DNA of 64,000 bases from Kriegella aquimaris. GTDB taxonomy: Bacteria; Bacteroidota; Bacteroidia; Flavobacteriales; Flavobacteriaceae. The DNA lies in NCBI RefSeq assembly GCF_900103215.1, contig NZ_FNGV01000003.1, forward strand, positions 434,001 to 498,000, in the 5' to 3' direction. This document shows positions 35,876 through 45,005 of the stretch, piece after piece. The position numbers were made by a program, and so were the translations under genes. Position 1 is the stretch's first letter. Each line of letters starts with the position of its first letter. Below the pieces are notes generated by a model. That model ran no database searches, was not told where the DNA came from, and worked only from the letters and a program-made list of their open reading frames with translations.

Positions 35876-36889
35876 ATGATGCAGCTACATTTAAAAAAGT
35901 ACATACTTCCACTAAAACATACCTTTAGAATATCTCGCGAATCCCACGATTTTCAAGACACTTTGATTGTGTGTCTTTCATTAGACGGCCTAACGGGGTA
36001 TGGCGAAGCAACTTCAAACCCCTATTACCGAATTACGGTTGAAAGCATGACGGCCGAGATTGAAGCCATTCAAAATGAGATAATGAATTTTGAGTTTACC
36101 GAACCTGAAATTTTCCACCAATTCTTAGTAGAAAAAGGCTTGACCAATTTTGCCATTTGTGCATTAGATTTGGCAGCGCACGACCTCTACGGTAAACTTT
36201 TGAAAAAACCACTGTATAAAATCTGGCACACAAATATTGACAGTTATCCTACCTCAAATTATACCATTGGTATTGACACTATCGAAAATATGGCAGCAAA
36301 AATACAAGAAATGCCATGGCCGATTTACAAGATTAAATTGGGTACAAAAGACGATATCGCCATTATTAGAGAACTCAGAAAGCACACCAACGCGATATTC
36401 CGTATTGACGCCAACTGCGCTTGGACTACCGAGGAAACCATTCTAAATGCACCGCTCTTAAAAGATATGGGCGTTGAATTTATAGAACAACCACTACCTG
36501 CCGATGATTGGGAAGGTATGGAAAAGGTTATGCACAAAAGTGTACTCCCGGTCATAGCCGATGAAAGTTGTATTGTGGAAACCGATGTAGAAAAGTGCGG
36601 ACTTCATTTTAGCGGTATCAATATAAAACTCACCAAATGTGGGGGCCTGACCCCTGCCCTACGCATGATAAAAAAAGGTAAGGAAATGGGCCTTAAAATT
36701 ATGGTCGGATGTATGACAGAATCAACTGTTGGGATCTCCGCCATTGCACAACTCTTACCCCAATTGGATTATGTTGATATGGATGGTGCACTCTTACTTT
36801 CCAGCGATATTGCCGATGGGGTCAAAATCGAATCCGATGGAAATGTAATCTTTCCTACATTAGGGGGAAGTGGTATAACACTACGATAA
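35876..36889 (+). CDS. Dipeptide epimerase (L-Ala-D/L-Glu epimerase type), enolase superfamily
   Basis: The protein (337 residues from ATG 35876) has the enolase-superfamily capping domain (PLKHTFRISRESHDFQDTLIV, GYGEATSNPYYRITVESM) and barrel. Catalytic features are KIKLG near residue 151 (KxK motif), metal ligands in RIDANCAW, FIEQPLP and ADESC, and the second acid/base Lys in INIKLTKCGGL. These define dipeptide epimerases, which invert the second residue of dipeptides from peptidoglycan or diet. A frame reaching 35831 is possible but would add a non-conserved tail. Its stop codon overlaps the next start by one base. Confidence 0.9.
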   Translation: MMQLHLKKYILPLKHTFRISRESHDFQDTLIVCLSLDGLTGYGEATSNPYYRITVESMTAEIEAIQNEIMNFEFTEPEIFHQFLVEKGLTNFAICALDLAAHDLYGKLLKKPLYKIWHTNIDSYPTSNYTIGIDTIENMAAKIQEMPWPIYKIKLGTKDDIAIIRELRKHTNAIFRIDANCAWTTEETILNAPLLKDMGVEFIEQPLPADDWEGMEKVMHKSVLPVIADESCIVETDVEKCGLHFSGINIKLTKCGGLTPALRMIKKGKEMGLKIMVGCMTESTVGISAIAQLLPQLDYVDMDGALLLSSDIADGVKIESDGNVIFPTLGGSGITLR

Positions 36890-37938
36890 TGACTTATCAT
36901 ATTGAAGATTTCCCAGGCCATGAACTACTTATAAATGGTGAAAGGCACCTTTATTTTGGAGGAACGGCTTACTTAGGGCTCCAAACAGACGAAGAATTTC
37001 AAGGTGTTTTTATTGAGAACGTCAAAAAATACGGCACGAATTACGGGGCTTCCCGAAAATCGAATATCCGGTTGTCCATATATAACCGAGTGGAACAACA
37101 CCTACGAAACTGGGTGGGCAGCCAAGCCTGTATTACGGTCTCTTCGGGTTATTTAGCCGGTCAACTATTGGCACAAACACTCCGTACAGCAAAACATAAG
37201 TTTTTCTATTTTCCGAATACCCATTCGGCATTGACGACCGATGAATCAAATTCTTTTGAATCGTACACTGCACTGCATGCTGCGTTATCAGAGTTCTTGA
37301 TGATAAACCCGACTATAGCCCCTCTTGTTCTATTAGATTCTATAGATTTTTCAGGGAATAACTATCCTGCTTTTGAAGCACTTCAATCGCTTCCCTTGGA
37401 TAAAGTTATTTTGGTTGTCGATGATTCCCATGGAATCGGAGTTGTGGGCCAACACGGTAACGGTATTTACCAAGGACTAAAAGATTTAGGAAGCAAAGAA
37501 TTATTGGTATGTTGTTCTTTGGGGAAGGGTTTAGGTATACAAGCCGGAGCGATATTTGGCACCGAAAAGCGCATTGACCAACTGACCAACACCGCTTTTT
37601 TCGGTGGGGCAAGTCCGGCTATGCCAGCCGCCCTTGCCACCATACTGGATGCTCAGGAAATCTATGCAAAAAAAAGGGTGCTACTACAGGAAAACTTAAA
37701 CCTGTTTGTTGAAAGTTTAAAGTATCCAGAGAAATTCAAATTCATGAAAAACCACCCCGCCTTTAGTTTCTCAGATAGCGGATTGACACATTTTTTAACG
37801 AAAAATAAGATTATCGTTACCGATTTCAATTACCCAGATGAGAATGCCCCGACCATGAGCCGAATTGTTTTAAGTGCGGGCCACACCAAAGCTGATATAG
37901 CCCATCTTGTACAATGTATTGGGAGGTACTACCGCTAA
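36889..37938 (+). CDS. PLP-dependent alpha-oxoamine-synthase-like enzyme
   Basis: The 349-residue enzyme is of aminotransferase fold type I, closest to the 8-amino-7-oxononanoate synthase/KBL group. It shows VSSGYLAGQLLAQ near residue 85, VVDDSHGIGVVGQHGNGIY near 183-200 with the PLP-binding Asp and His, and CSLGKGLGIQAGAIFG near 208 with the Schiff-base Lys. It is shorter than BioF (about 385). No biotin genes are nearby. It overlaps the dipeptide epimerase by one base (TAATG), so the two are translationally coupled and may act on one substrate. The actual reaction is unknown. Confidence 0.8.
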   Translation: MTYHIEDFPGHELLINGERHLYFGGTAYLGLQTDEEFQGVFIENVKKYGTNYGASRKSNIRLSIYNRVEQHLRNWVGSQACITVSSGYLAGQLLAQTLRTAKHKFFYFPNTHSALTTDESNSFESYTALHAALSEFLMINPTIAPLVLLDSIDFSGNNYPAFEALQSLPLDKVILVVDDSHGIGVVGQHGNGIYQGLKDLGSKELLVCCSLGKGLGIQAGAIFGTEKRIDQLTNTAFFGGASPAMPAALATILDAQEIYAKKRVLLQENLNLFVESLKYPEKFKFMKNHPAFSFSDSGLTHFLTKNKIIVTDFNYPDENAPTMSRIVLSAGHTKADIAHLVQCIGRYYR

Positions 37939-37952
37939 TTTCAAACAGTAAT

Positions 37953-39368
37953 TTATTCAACATCCCAAAAAATACGGTCAAGCAAGGTTACCGTTGGCAC
38001 ATTATTTCCGTTTCTACTTACTTCACTATCAGGATAGGACAATCTTCTGATAAACTGTCCGCTTAAATCCGGATTCAAATTAGCGGGTAAAGTCATATCC
38101 TTGTATTGGTAATCGAATCTTCTTGCATCGTTCCAACTCTCAGGATGCAGAAACAATGCGACCCATTTTTCCTTAAATATATCGTCCACCGTAAAGGCCG
38201 ATTCTCCGATTCCCACACTTGGGCTTGTCAAATATGCATCCATCTCTACCTGAGGTACCTCGAGCATTTCCATATGGGCCTTAATTCCATCTAAATAGGC
38301 TTGATATGACCTGGGTTTATCCGTTTCAAAAGCCGCCTCGGCCTCAATAAATTTCTGCTCGCTGTAAGTACCTATTAATATAGGTGACGTAATCGAGGTG
38401 TAATATTGGCCTTCAACCAAAGTTGACCTCGCTCCTTGCTCTGGTGCATTTCCTCTACCCGAACCATTTACCGTACCCACAAATGCATCATCGTCAGTAG
38501 TGCCTACCATTAACTTAAGCCGTGGATCGACCGATTCAAATGAGGTTCCGTCCAGTGCTTGAATAAATTGCTCGGAAACCCATCCACCAAGCAATAAGTC
38601 GGCATTATCCCTAGCCACATCGGCCCATGGATTAATTGATTGTTCGAAAAAAGAAACTTGGGCATTTTCATCATTCGATTGAAATGCCTTATCCAAAACT
38701 TCTAACACGGCCGCATCACTGTATCCCGTCAACCCTTTCATGTGTATCATCGTGCGAGCTTTAAGCATATTTCCAAAAGCAATCCACTGGGCAACATCCC
38801 CCGAATAGATAAAATCATCATCGCCTAATGAAGCCGTTGTCTCTCCTTGAAGATTTGTGATACCTGCATCCAAATAATTCATAACCACACCATAAAGCTC
38901 CTCATCAGCGTCATACTTAGGAGTAACCGTCTCAAAATTAAAGCTCTCCGAAAAGGGCATGTCTCCAAAAACATCAACGCCCATACTAAGGTTTAGGGCC
39001 ATTAATATTTGGGCCGCTCCTTGATAATGTGCAGCACCTTGCTCTTGTGCCTTGTCAATCAACACAACTAAATCTGTCATAACATTATACAAACTGAACC
39101 AGGTGTTATTGTTACTTACGGGCTCCATGGTATCAGAAGCACTTGCGGGGTTTGGCGATGCCAGATATTGAACATAATTAGATGTGATATCTCCTATGCG
39201 ATATACATTATTGGCCGATTCATACGTGCTATTGATCATTAAACCCGAAATTGGTGCGTCTTCGGGGTTATTCGGATTTTCATTTACGTCTAAATAGGAG
39301 TCACATGAAAAGGTCATCAGTACCAATATGACACTCCCTATTTTTGTAATTATATTGCTTAGTTTCAT
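37953..39368 (-). CDS. SusD/RagB-family lipoprotein (SusD-like 2), second pair
   Basis: The protein (471 residues from MKLSNIITK, 39368) has a lipobox (TFSC), then the DSYLDVNENPNNPEDAP opening typical of the SusD-like 2 group, and WVALFLHPESWNDARRFDY near the C-terminus. A start ten codons upstream (39398) is possible. It pairs with the upstream SusC by a 101-base gap. No enzymes lie beside it; downstream, convergent, are a dipeptide epimerase and a PLP enzyme. This SusD branch often occurs in pairs without glycan enzymes, so the ligand may not be a glycan. Confidence 0.9.
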   Translation of the reverse strand: MKLSNIITKIGSVILVLMTFSCDSYLDVNENPNNPEDAPISGLMINSTYESANNVYRIGDITSNYVQYLASPNPASASDTMEPVSNNNTWFSLYNVMTDLVVLIDKAQEQGAAHYQGAAQILMALNLSMGVDVFGDMPFSESFNFETVTPKYDADEELYGVVMNYLDAGITNLQGETTASLGDDDFIYSGDVAQWIAFGNMLKARTMIHMKGLTGYSDAAVLEVLDKAFQSNDENAQVSFFEQSINPWADVARDNADLLLGGWVSEQFIQALDGTSFESVDPRLKLMVGTTDDDAFVGTVNGSGRGNAPEQGARSTLVEGQYYTSITSPILIGTYSEQKFIEAEAAFETDKPRSYQAYLDGIKAHMEMLEVPQVEMDAYLTSPSVGIGESAFTVDDIFKEKWVALFLHPESWNDARRFDYQYKDMTLPANLNPDLSGQFIRRLSYPDSEVSRNGNNVPTVTLLDRIFWDVE

Positions 39369-39469
39369 CTGAATTTTTTTATATATTTTAAAAGACAATT
39401 TTGCTTTTGAATTGAATGATTAATATCTGTTCAAATACATACAGGTCATTATATTGATCCTGCCCCATA

Positions 39470-42400
39470 CTATAATCCAAAATTTAAGGTCAAGTAATAG
39501 CTCTGCGTTCCTGGAAAGCCAAGACCTGTAAACCCAATGGCATTACCTCCTGCTCCTGCTGAAAATGACTCTGGGTCAAAACCATCCCATGGCGAGTATA
39601 AGATGATGTTGTTTGCGGCCAAAGAAATCCGTAGCGACGCAAACGGTGTTCTATCAAGTATTCTTTCATCGAGATTATAAGCCAATGAGATACTTCTTAA
39701 TTTTATATAGCTAGCATCTTTTACAAAGTTTTCCGTTATACCTCTATAGTCATTTCGCCAAAAACCCGCACCGTAATCATTGCCATCGGGTCCTTCCCCT
39801 TGACCAAGCCAAACTTGTTGTGTATTAGAAGTTCCATCTTCCAAAACACCATCGAATACCCTAAAATCATTTCTTGCCAGTGTATATTCGTTTTTACCAA
39901 AGGCCGATAAGAAATTGTCGAACTGGTTGTACTGTTCCACGTCTGCCCTGAAATCGACCAAAACGCTCAATTCAAAATTCTTGTATCGCAGTTCATTTCT
40001 CAGGCCTCCTATCCATTTAGGAACGGCATTCCCCAATATAAGCTGGTTGGCATTACGAGCCGGAAACCCGTCGTCGCCAATGATTAACGGAAGATTGTGT
40101 TGTAGAAATATATTATTTTCATCGGCACCAAAACGGGAATAACTCGTACCGTAAAGATTACCATACGCTTCGCCTTCAATCAACTTCATGGTTACTGTAC
40201 TTCCGGCATAACCGAATTGACTACCTACTACAATTTCGTCTATACCCTCACGAATTGCCTTTACTTCGTTGTTATTCATTGATAAGTTGGCGGTAGCGGT
40301 CCATTCAAAATCCTTGTTTTGAACAATATCGCCACCAAGAACAATCTCGATACCACTATTCTCAATTTCGCCGGCATTGGTTATATAGGATGAAAAACCT
40401 GTTCCATCAGAAATCGGGACCGGTATAATTTGATCCTCGGCATTCGATTTATAGTAGGTAAGATCTAAATCTAAACGGCCATCGAAAAATGCCAATTGTG
40501 TGCCAAATTCTAATGAAGTAGTCAACTCTGGTTTTAAAGAAGGGTCTCCGAAAGTACTATTTCTACTAAAACCTACTTGCCCGTCAAGTGGAAAAACATC
40601 GGGCGAAACAAAGGTGGCCCCGAGAACATGTGGGTTTGTATCCTTTCCAACCTGTGCCCAAGACGCTCTAAGTTTACCGAAGGTCAGCCAAGAAGGCGTA
40701 TTCAAATGTTCGCTAAAAACATAACCCAAATTTACCGAAGGATAAAAAAAGGAGTTGTTATCTTTGGGCAATGTTGAGGAAATATCATTTCTTCCGGTTA
40801 CGTTAAAGAATAAGTACTCTTTAAAATTTACCATCAAGTCTCCATAAAAGCCCACTAGTCTTCTGATGCTTTTACCCTGATCTGCAAAAATTTGTCTCGT
40901 ATTATTTAGATTATAAAACTCCGGAATTACAAAATCGGAACCTGTGGCAGTCACACGGTCATATTTCCGCTCAAAAATGTCATTACCCAATCGCAAGGAT
41001 GTATTCCAATCATCATTGAATTGCTTCTTTAAAGAAATATAGAAGTTCGAGGTAATATCCCTACTGTTTATTCTAGTCTCTTCTATCTCGCCTGTAGAGC
41101 TTAAAGGCTGCTCGCCATCAATTCCTTTCGGACCAGGTGTGATTTCCGTTCTGGCATCACTATAAAAATCAGTACCTACACGATATGAAAGGGTCAACCA
41201 GTCAGTCGGATTGTAATTCAGATTTAAATTACCTATTATTCGATTTACGTTGTCTACATAAGTACTAAAACGAGCATCATATATCGGATTTGTATTTCCA
41301 TAAGTTTTCATGGTCCCATCTGTGTTAATGTAGTCCCGTACATCTTGTGTTTCCGCCCAATACATCATTCTTTCCATAAACCGGTCATGGGGCACTCGAT
41401 TACCCCCAGAATTGGTATAATTTATAGATCCGCTAAAATCAAATTTTTCACTTACCTGAACGGTTCCCGAAAGTTTGGCCGTAGTTCTCGCCCAATCACT
41501 AAAAGGAATTATTCCTTTTTGATCGAAGCGCCCAAATGAACCATAGAACGTCGCTTTATCACCTCCACCGGAAATACTTAAACTATGATCGGTCTGAACC
41601 CCTGTATTAAATGCCCTGTTCCAATTGTCTTGGTACTTATGCCCCGGAACACTTTCTGCCACCTCTGATATAGGCGCACCCCATGAAGGCCAGAAACTGG
41701 TGGGATCATATTCCCCACTAAATCCTTGACCATATTGATCTTGCAATTTCGGCAAGCGATTCAACTCTTCAAAACCGACTGAAGTATTGAGGTTAATGCG
41801 CACCTGCCCTTTTTGCCCTTTTTTGGTTGTAATGATGATAGCACCGTTGGCCGCCCTTACTCCGTAAAGCGCGGTGGCCGCTGCCCCTTTTAATACGGAC
41901 ATCGATTCAACATCTGCCGGATTTATATCCGCTGCCCTATTTGAAAGACCGCGTGGGGTATTTGTCGACTCCACTGTGGAATTATCGATTGGCACACCAT
42001 CAACCACAAAAAGAGGTTGGTTATCCGCCTGCGGGTCTAATGAGTTTATACCTCTTATAATAATTCTGGCACTCTGCCCAGGAGCACCACCAGAATTGGT
42101 TATCTGTACTCCGGCAACTTGGCCTTGGAGGGCATTAACTAGATTCGTTTGTTTAGTTTTTGTGATTGCTTCGGCATCTATGCTTTGGGCGGCATAACCC
42201 AACGCCTTTTTTTCCTGTGATATACCAAAAGCTGTCACAATGACTTCACTCAACTGTTCCGAGTCTTCCTCGAGTTGAACATTTAAAATCTCATTATTTC
42301 CAATAGGAATTTCTTTAGTTTTCATTCCGAGATAAGAAAATCGTAGGACTTCGCCTTCCGTTGCAGAAATAGAATAGTTACCATCAAAATCGGTAGTCGT

Positions 42401-42541
42401 TCCTGTATTGGACTGCGTTACAACTATTGACACCCCTGGTAACGGTGCATCCATATTATCGGTCACTTTACCACTGATAATTTGTCCGACAAGCGTATAA
42501 GAAAATAACAAGGCGAACAATGAAAAAAGTATATTCTTCAT
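39470..42541 (-). CDS. SusC/RagA-family TonB-dependent transporter, second pair
   Basis: The 1023-residue protein has a signal peptide (SYTLVGQ), a carboxypeptidase-regulatory-like domain (about 20-95, ISGKVTDNMDAPLPGVSIVV), and the SusC plug (VTAFGISQEKKALGYAAQSI, IIRGINSLDPQADNQPLFVVDGVP, YGVRAANGAIIITTKKG). The barrel follows and ends LTLNFGL. It lacks the STN domain, so it does not signal through FecR/sigma, unlike the SusC at 24314. A terminator-like hairpin lies in its leader. With the downstream SusD it would import oligosaccharides or peptides. Confidence 0.95.
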   Translation of the reverse strand: MKNILFSLFALLFSYTLVGQIISGKVTDNMDAPLPGVSIVVTQSNTGTTTDFDGNYSISATEGEVLRFSYLGMKTKEIPIGNNEILNVQLEEDSEQLSEVIVTAFGISQEKKALGYAAQSIDAEAITKTKQTNLVNALQGQVAGVQITNSGGAPGQSARIIIRGINSLDPQADNQPLFVVDGVPIDNSTVESTNTPRGLSNRAADINPADVESMSVLKGAAATALYGVRAANGAIIITTKKGQKGQVRINLNTSVGFEELNRLPKLQDQYGQGFSGEYDPTSFWPSWGAPISEVAESVPGHKYQDNWNRAFNTGVQTDHSLSISGGGDKATFYGSFGRFDQKGIIPFSDWARTTAKLSGTVQVSEKFDFSGSINYTNSGGNRVPHDRFMERMMYWAETQDVRDYINTDGTMKTYGNTNPIYDARFSTYVDNVNRIIGNLNLNYNPTDWLTLSYRVGTDFYSDARTEITPGPKGIDGEQPLSSTGEIEETRINSRDITSNFYISLKKQFNDDWNTSLRLGNDIFERKYDRVTATGSDFVIPEFYNLNNTRQIFADQGKSIRRLVGFYGDLMVNFKEYLFFNVTGRNDISSTLPKDNNSFFYPSVNLGYVFSEHLNTPSWLTFGKLRASWAQVGKDTNPHVLGATFVSPDVFPLDGQVGFSRNSTFGDPSLKPELTTSLEFGTQLAFFDGRLDLDLTYYKSNAEDQIIPVPISDGTGFSSYITNAGEIENSGIEIVLGGDIVQNKDFEWTATANLSMNNNEVKAIREGIDEIVVGSQFGYAGSTVTMKLIEGEAYGNLYGTSYSRFGADENNIFLQHNLPLIIGDDGFPARNANQLILGNAVPKWIGGLRNELRYKNFELSVLVDFRADVEQYNQFDNFLSAFGKNEYTLARNDFRVFDGVLEDGTSNTQQVWLGQGEGPDGNDYGAGFWRNDYRGITENFVKDASYIKLRSISLAYNLDERILDRTPFASLRISLAANNIILYSPWDGFDPESFSAGAGGNAIGFTGLGFPGTQSYYLTLNFGL

Positions 42542-42575
42542 AGTAAATTAGAGTTAGTAGTTCATATCTAAAGTC

Positions 42576-42625
42576 TGTAAAAAAAATCGAAAATCAAACA
42601 TTTTATGTAAGAAATGTTTGATTTT
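42576..42625 (-). promoter_or_regulatory. Terminator-like hairpin in the leader of the second susC
   Basis: A 14-bp perfect inverted repeat (arms 42590-42603 and 42612-42625, AAAATCAAACATTT with its complement, loop of eight) is followed on the minus strand, three bases on, by a run of seven T (42579-42586 region). It faces the same way as susC, 48 bases before its start codon, with no minus-strand gene ending upstream. This looks like an attenuator. AT-rich stem, so strength is uncertain. Confidence 0.5.
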
Positions 42626-42754
42626 AAATATCCTTCATTAATCTCACTCCTAGTTCTTAAAAAGACATTTTTTCTTGTTCAAAAATGATTTTTTAACAAA
42701 AAAATTCGTAACTTTTGATATATAATCTAATCATTAACTATAAATAAGGCTATT

Positions 42755-43204
42755 ATGAGAAAGTTATCTGTTTTAGTTCTTTTGTTTTTGATTTTAATCT
42801 TGACCACCAATTTTACCCTGCCAACAGAAAAGGCATACCATCCGTCAATTGAAGGCACATGGGAATTGATAAATCGGTATAACTATGATGGGGTCAACGT
42901 CACGGATACCCTTACACCGGCTACCGGATTCAGTCAAATAAAAATGTTTTACAATGGTAAAGTTATGTGGACACGCTACACCCCGAACCAATCGGTTGAA
43001 TGGTTCGGCTACGGTACTTATGAAACCACAGATAGTACCCTGACCGAAAGATTGGAATACATGTCAGCATCAATGCGAAGAATTGCAAATGAGCATATGG
43101 AATGGCGCATGGAATTACAGTTGGACAGAAACAGATATACTCAAATTTCACTCGATGAAGATGGAGGCCGTATTGCCTCTGAGAATTATAGAAGAATAGA
43201 TTAA
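42755..43204 (+). CDS. Small exported protein, tandem paralogue 1 (lipocalin-like)
   Basis: The 149-residue product has a signal peptide (LLFLILILTTNFTLP) and a beta-rich domain opening YHPSIEGTWELINRYNYDGVN, with KMFYNGKVMWTRY, EWFGYGTYETTDSTLTERLEYMSASMR and a terminal SENYRRID. EGTWEL at the start of a beta-barrel suggests a lipocalin/DUF4488-like fold; function unknown. It is followed at once by a close paralogue, 54 bases on. The pair shares a 44-base stretch with no difference (43022-43065 and 43525-43568). Confidence 0.8.
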   Translation: MRKLSVLVLLFLILILTTNFTLPTEKAYHPSIEGTWELINRYNYDGVNVTDTLTPATGFSQIKMFYNGKVMWTRYTPNQSVEWFGYGTYETTDSTLTERLEYMSASMRRIANEHMEWRMELQLDRNRYTQISLDEDGGRIASENYRRID

Positions 43205-43257
43205 TGGTCATCACTTTTTTTAAAATATTTTATTCAATAACACTAAAACACGCGACC

Positions 43258-43707
43258 ATGAAAAAAATACTCGGACTTATTTTCTTATTACTTTTTCTAG
43301 TCTCCGCTACGAAATCGAATATAAAAAAAACTGCTTATCACCCATCAATTGAAGGTACTTGGGAACTTGTCGGTTTTTACAATTATATCGATGGTGTCAA
43401 TGTTTCAGATACCCTACCAACTACACAAGGCTATCGGCAAATAAAAATGTTCTATGACGGAAAGGTGATGTGGACCAGATATGTACCCGCCGATTCGGTT
43501 GAATGGTTTGGGTATGGCTCTTACGAAACCACAGATAGTACCCTGACCGAAAGATTGGAATACATGTCGGCTTCTATGCGTAAAATTGCGAACTCAAACA
43601 TGGAATGGAAAATGGAACTTAAACTGGATGCGCATCGCTTTAGCCAGATTTTTCTTGATGAAGATGGAAACCGTATAAATTCTGAGAATTATAAACGAAT
43701 CGACTAA
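43258..43707 (+). CDS. Small exported protein, tandem paralogue 2 (lipocalin-like)
   Basis: The protein (149 residues from MKKILGLIFLLLFLVSATKS) is the tandem copy of the preceding gene, with YHPSIEGTWELVGFYNYIDGVN, KMFYDGKVMWTRY, EWFGYGSYETTDSTLTERLEYMSASMR and SENYKRID. I chose 43258 because the signal peptide begins there; the longer frame from 43204 would put a non-signal stretch in front. It ends 24 bases before a bidirectional terminator shared with trxB. Role unknown. Confidence 0.8.
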   Translation: MKKILGLIFLLLFLVSATKSNIKKTAYHPSIEGTWELVGFYNYIDGVNVSDTLPTTQGYRQIKMFYDGKVMWTRYVPADSVEWFGYGSYETTDSTLTERLEYMSASMRKIANSNMEWKMELKLDAHRFSQIFLDEDGNRINSENYKRID

Positions 43708-43725
43708 AAAGTCACGATTTCAAAC

Positions 43726-43754
43726 AAAAAACGCCGCATTTGCGGCGTTTTTTT
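43726..43754. terminator. Bidirectional terminator between small paralogues and trxB
   Basis: An 8-bp perfect GC-rich stem (ACGCCGCA 43731-43738 with TGCGGCGT 43741-43748, loop TT) is flanked by five to six A on the left and a T-run on the right, so it can serve both converging transcripts. Confidence 0.88.
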
Positions 43755-43772
43755 GTTGTATGCTATTTTAAT

Positions 43773-44744
43773 TTATGAAGAAGTCACTTCTTCATGTGTT
43801 TCAATTGTCGCAAGGTAACGTTCCGCGTCTAATGCAGCCATACAGCCTGTACCAGCTGCGGTTACCGCCTGACGATATTCTTTGTCTTGGGCATCGCCAC
43901 TCGCAAAAACACCAGGTTTGTTAGTCTTTGTTGACTTTCCTTGAGTAATGAGATATCCTACCTCATCCATATCTAATTGGCCCTTGAAAATATCAGTATT
44001 AGGCTTATGGCCAATGGCAACAAAAAGCCCCGTAATAGCGATATCTTCTTTTTCGCCCGTTTGATTATTTACCATACGAAGTCCTTCCACAACTTGATCT
44101 CCCAAGACTTCATCAACTTCGGTATTATATCGAATCTCTATGTTTTTCAAGCTGTTCACTCGGTGTTGCATCGCTTTGGACGCCCGCATATAATCTTTAC
44201 GTATGAGCATGGTCACTTTGTTGCAGATATTGGCTAAATAAGAAGCCTCTTCGGCCGCGGTATCTCCCGCACCCACGATAGCAACGTCTTGACCTTTGTA
44301 GAAGAAACCGTCACACACTGCACAAGCCGAGACACCACCACCGCGCAAACGCTGTTCGCTCGGAATATTCAGGTATTTGGCTGTGGCGCCTGTGGAAATA
44401 ATTATGGTTTCCGCTTCTATCTGTTTGTTATCGTCAATAGTAACTTTATGAATACCGCCAACTTCATTGCTCAATTCTACTGCGGTGGCCATACCAATTC
44501 GAACCTCCGTACCGAATCGTTCGGCCTGTTGTTGTAGCTGAACCATCATAGTGGGGCCATCGATTCCTTCAGGATAACCAGGAAAGTTATCCACTTCCGT
44601 GGTAGTGGTCAATTGTCCACCAGGCTCCATTCCCGTATAAACCACAGGCTTAAGATCTGCCCTAGCTGCATAAATAGCCGCAGTATATCCTGCAGGACCT
44701 GAACCTATAATCAATGTTTTTATTCGTTCTATTTTCTCCGACAT
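43773..44744 (-). CDS. trxB: Thioredoxin-disulfide reductase
   Basis: The 323-residue flavoprotein has the FAD motif GSGPAGYTAAIYAARA (about 14-29), the redox-active CAVC (Cys141, Cys144) in SACAVCDGFFYKG, the NADPH motif VGAGDTAAEEA (about 156-166) and the C-terminal FAD segment GVFASGDAQDKEYRQ. Length and order are those of low-molecular-weight TrxB. It reduces thioredoxin with NADPH. Monocistronic, with a shared terminator; its upstream region contains a perfect -7 box and a hairpin. Confidence 0.96.
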   Translation of the reverse strand: MSEKIERIKTLIIGSGPAGYTAAIYAARADLKPVVYTGMEPGGQLTTTTEVDNFPGYPEGIDGPTMMVQLQQQAERFGTEVRIGMATAVELSNEVGGIHKVTIDDNKQIEAETIIISTGATAKYLNIPSEQRLRGGGVSACAVCDGFFYKGQDVAIVGAGDTAAEEASYLANICNKVTMLIRKDYMRASKAMQHRVNSLKNIEIRYNTEVDEVLGDQVVEGLRMVNNQTGEKEDIAITGLFVAIGHKPNTDIFKGQLDMDEVGYLITQGKSTKTNKPGVFASGDAQDKEYRQAVTAAGTGCMAALDAERYLATIETHEEVTSS

Positions 44745-44773
44745 AATTCAAGTATTTCAAAAAATTTATACTA

Positions 44774-44803
44774 CAAAAGTAGGTTTTTTAACAAAAACCT
44801 TAC
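44774..44803 (-). promoter_or_regulatory. -7 box and overlapping inverted repeat upstream of trxB
   Basis: On the minus strand TACTTTTG (44774-44781) matches TAnnTTTG, 29 bases before the start codon. Immediately upstream an inverted repeat (GTAGGTTTTT and AAAAACCTTAC arms, 44779-44803) overlaps it and could be an operator. The nearest TTTTTG is only ten bases upstream, too close to be a -33 box. Confidence 0.35.
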
Positions 44804-45005
44804 ATTAAAAGTTATCAAAAGTTATGTGTTAGCAAGCCTATTTGATTTATTGGCAGCCTCCCCATTTCACAAACCTTAGCAGTCCTTTATAAGACACACA
44901 ACCAAACACGGCAATCAAGACATATTTCAAGCTAAAAAATAAAAATTTAAAAAAAACAAAACCATAACCACCCATTCTTCGTAGATATGTATAGAATCAC
45001 TAACT

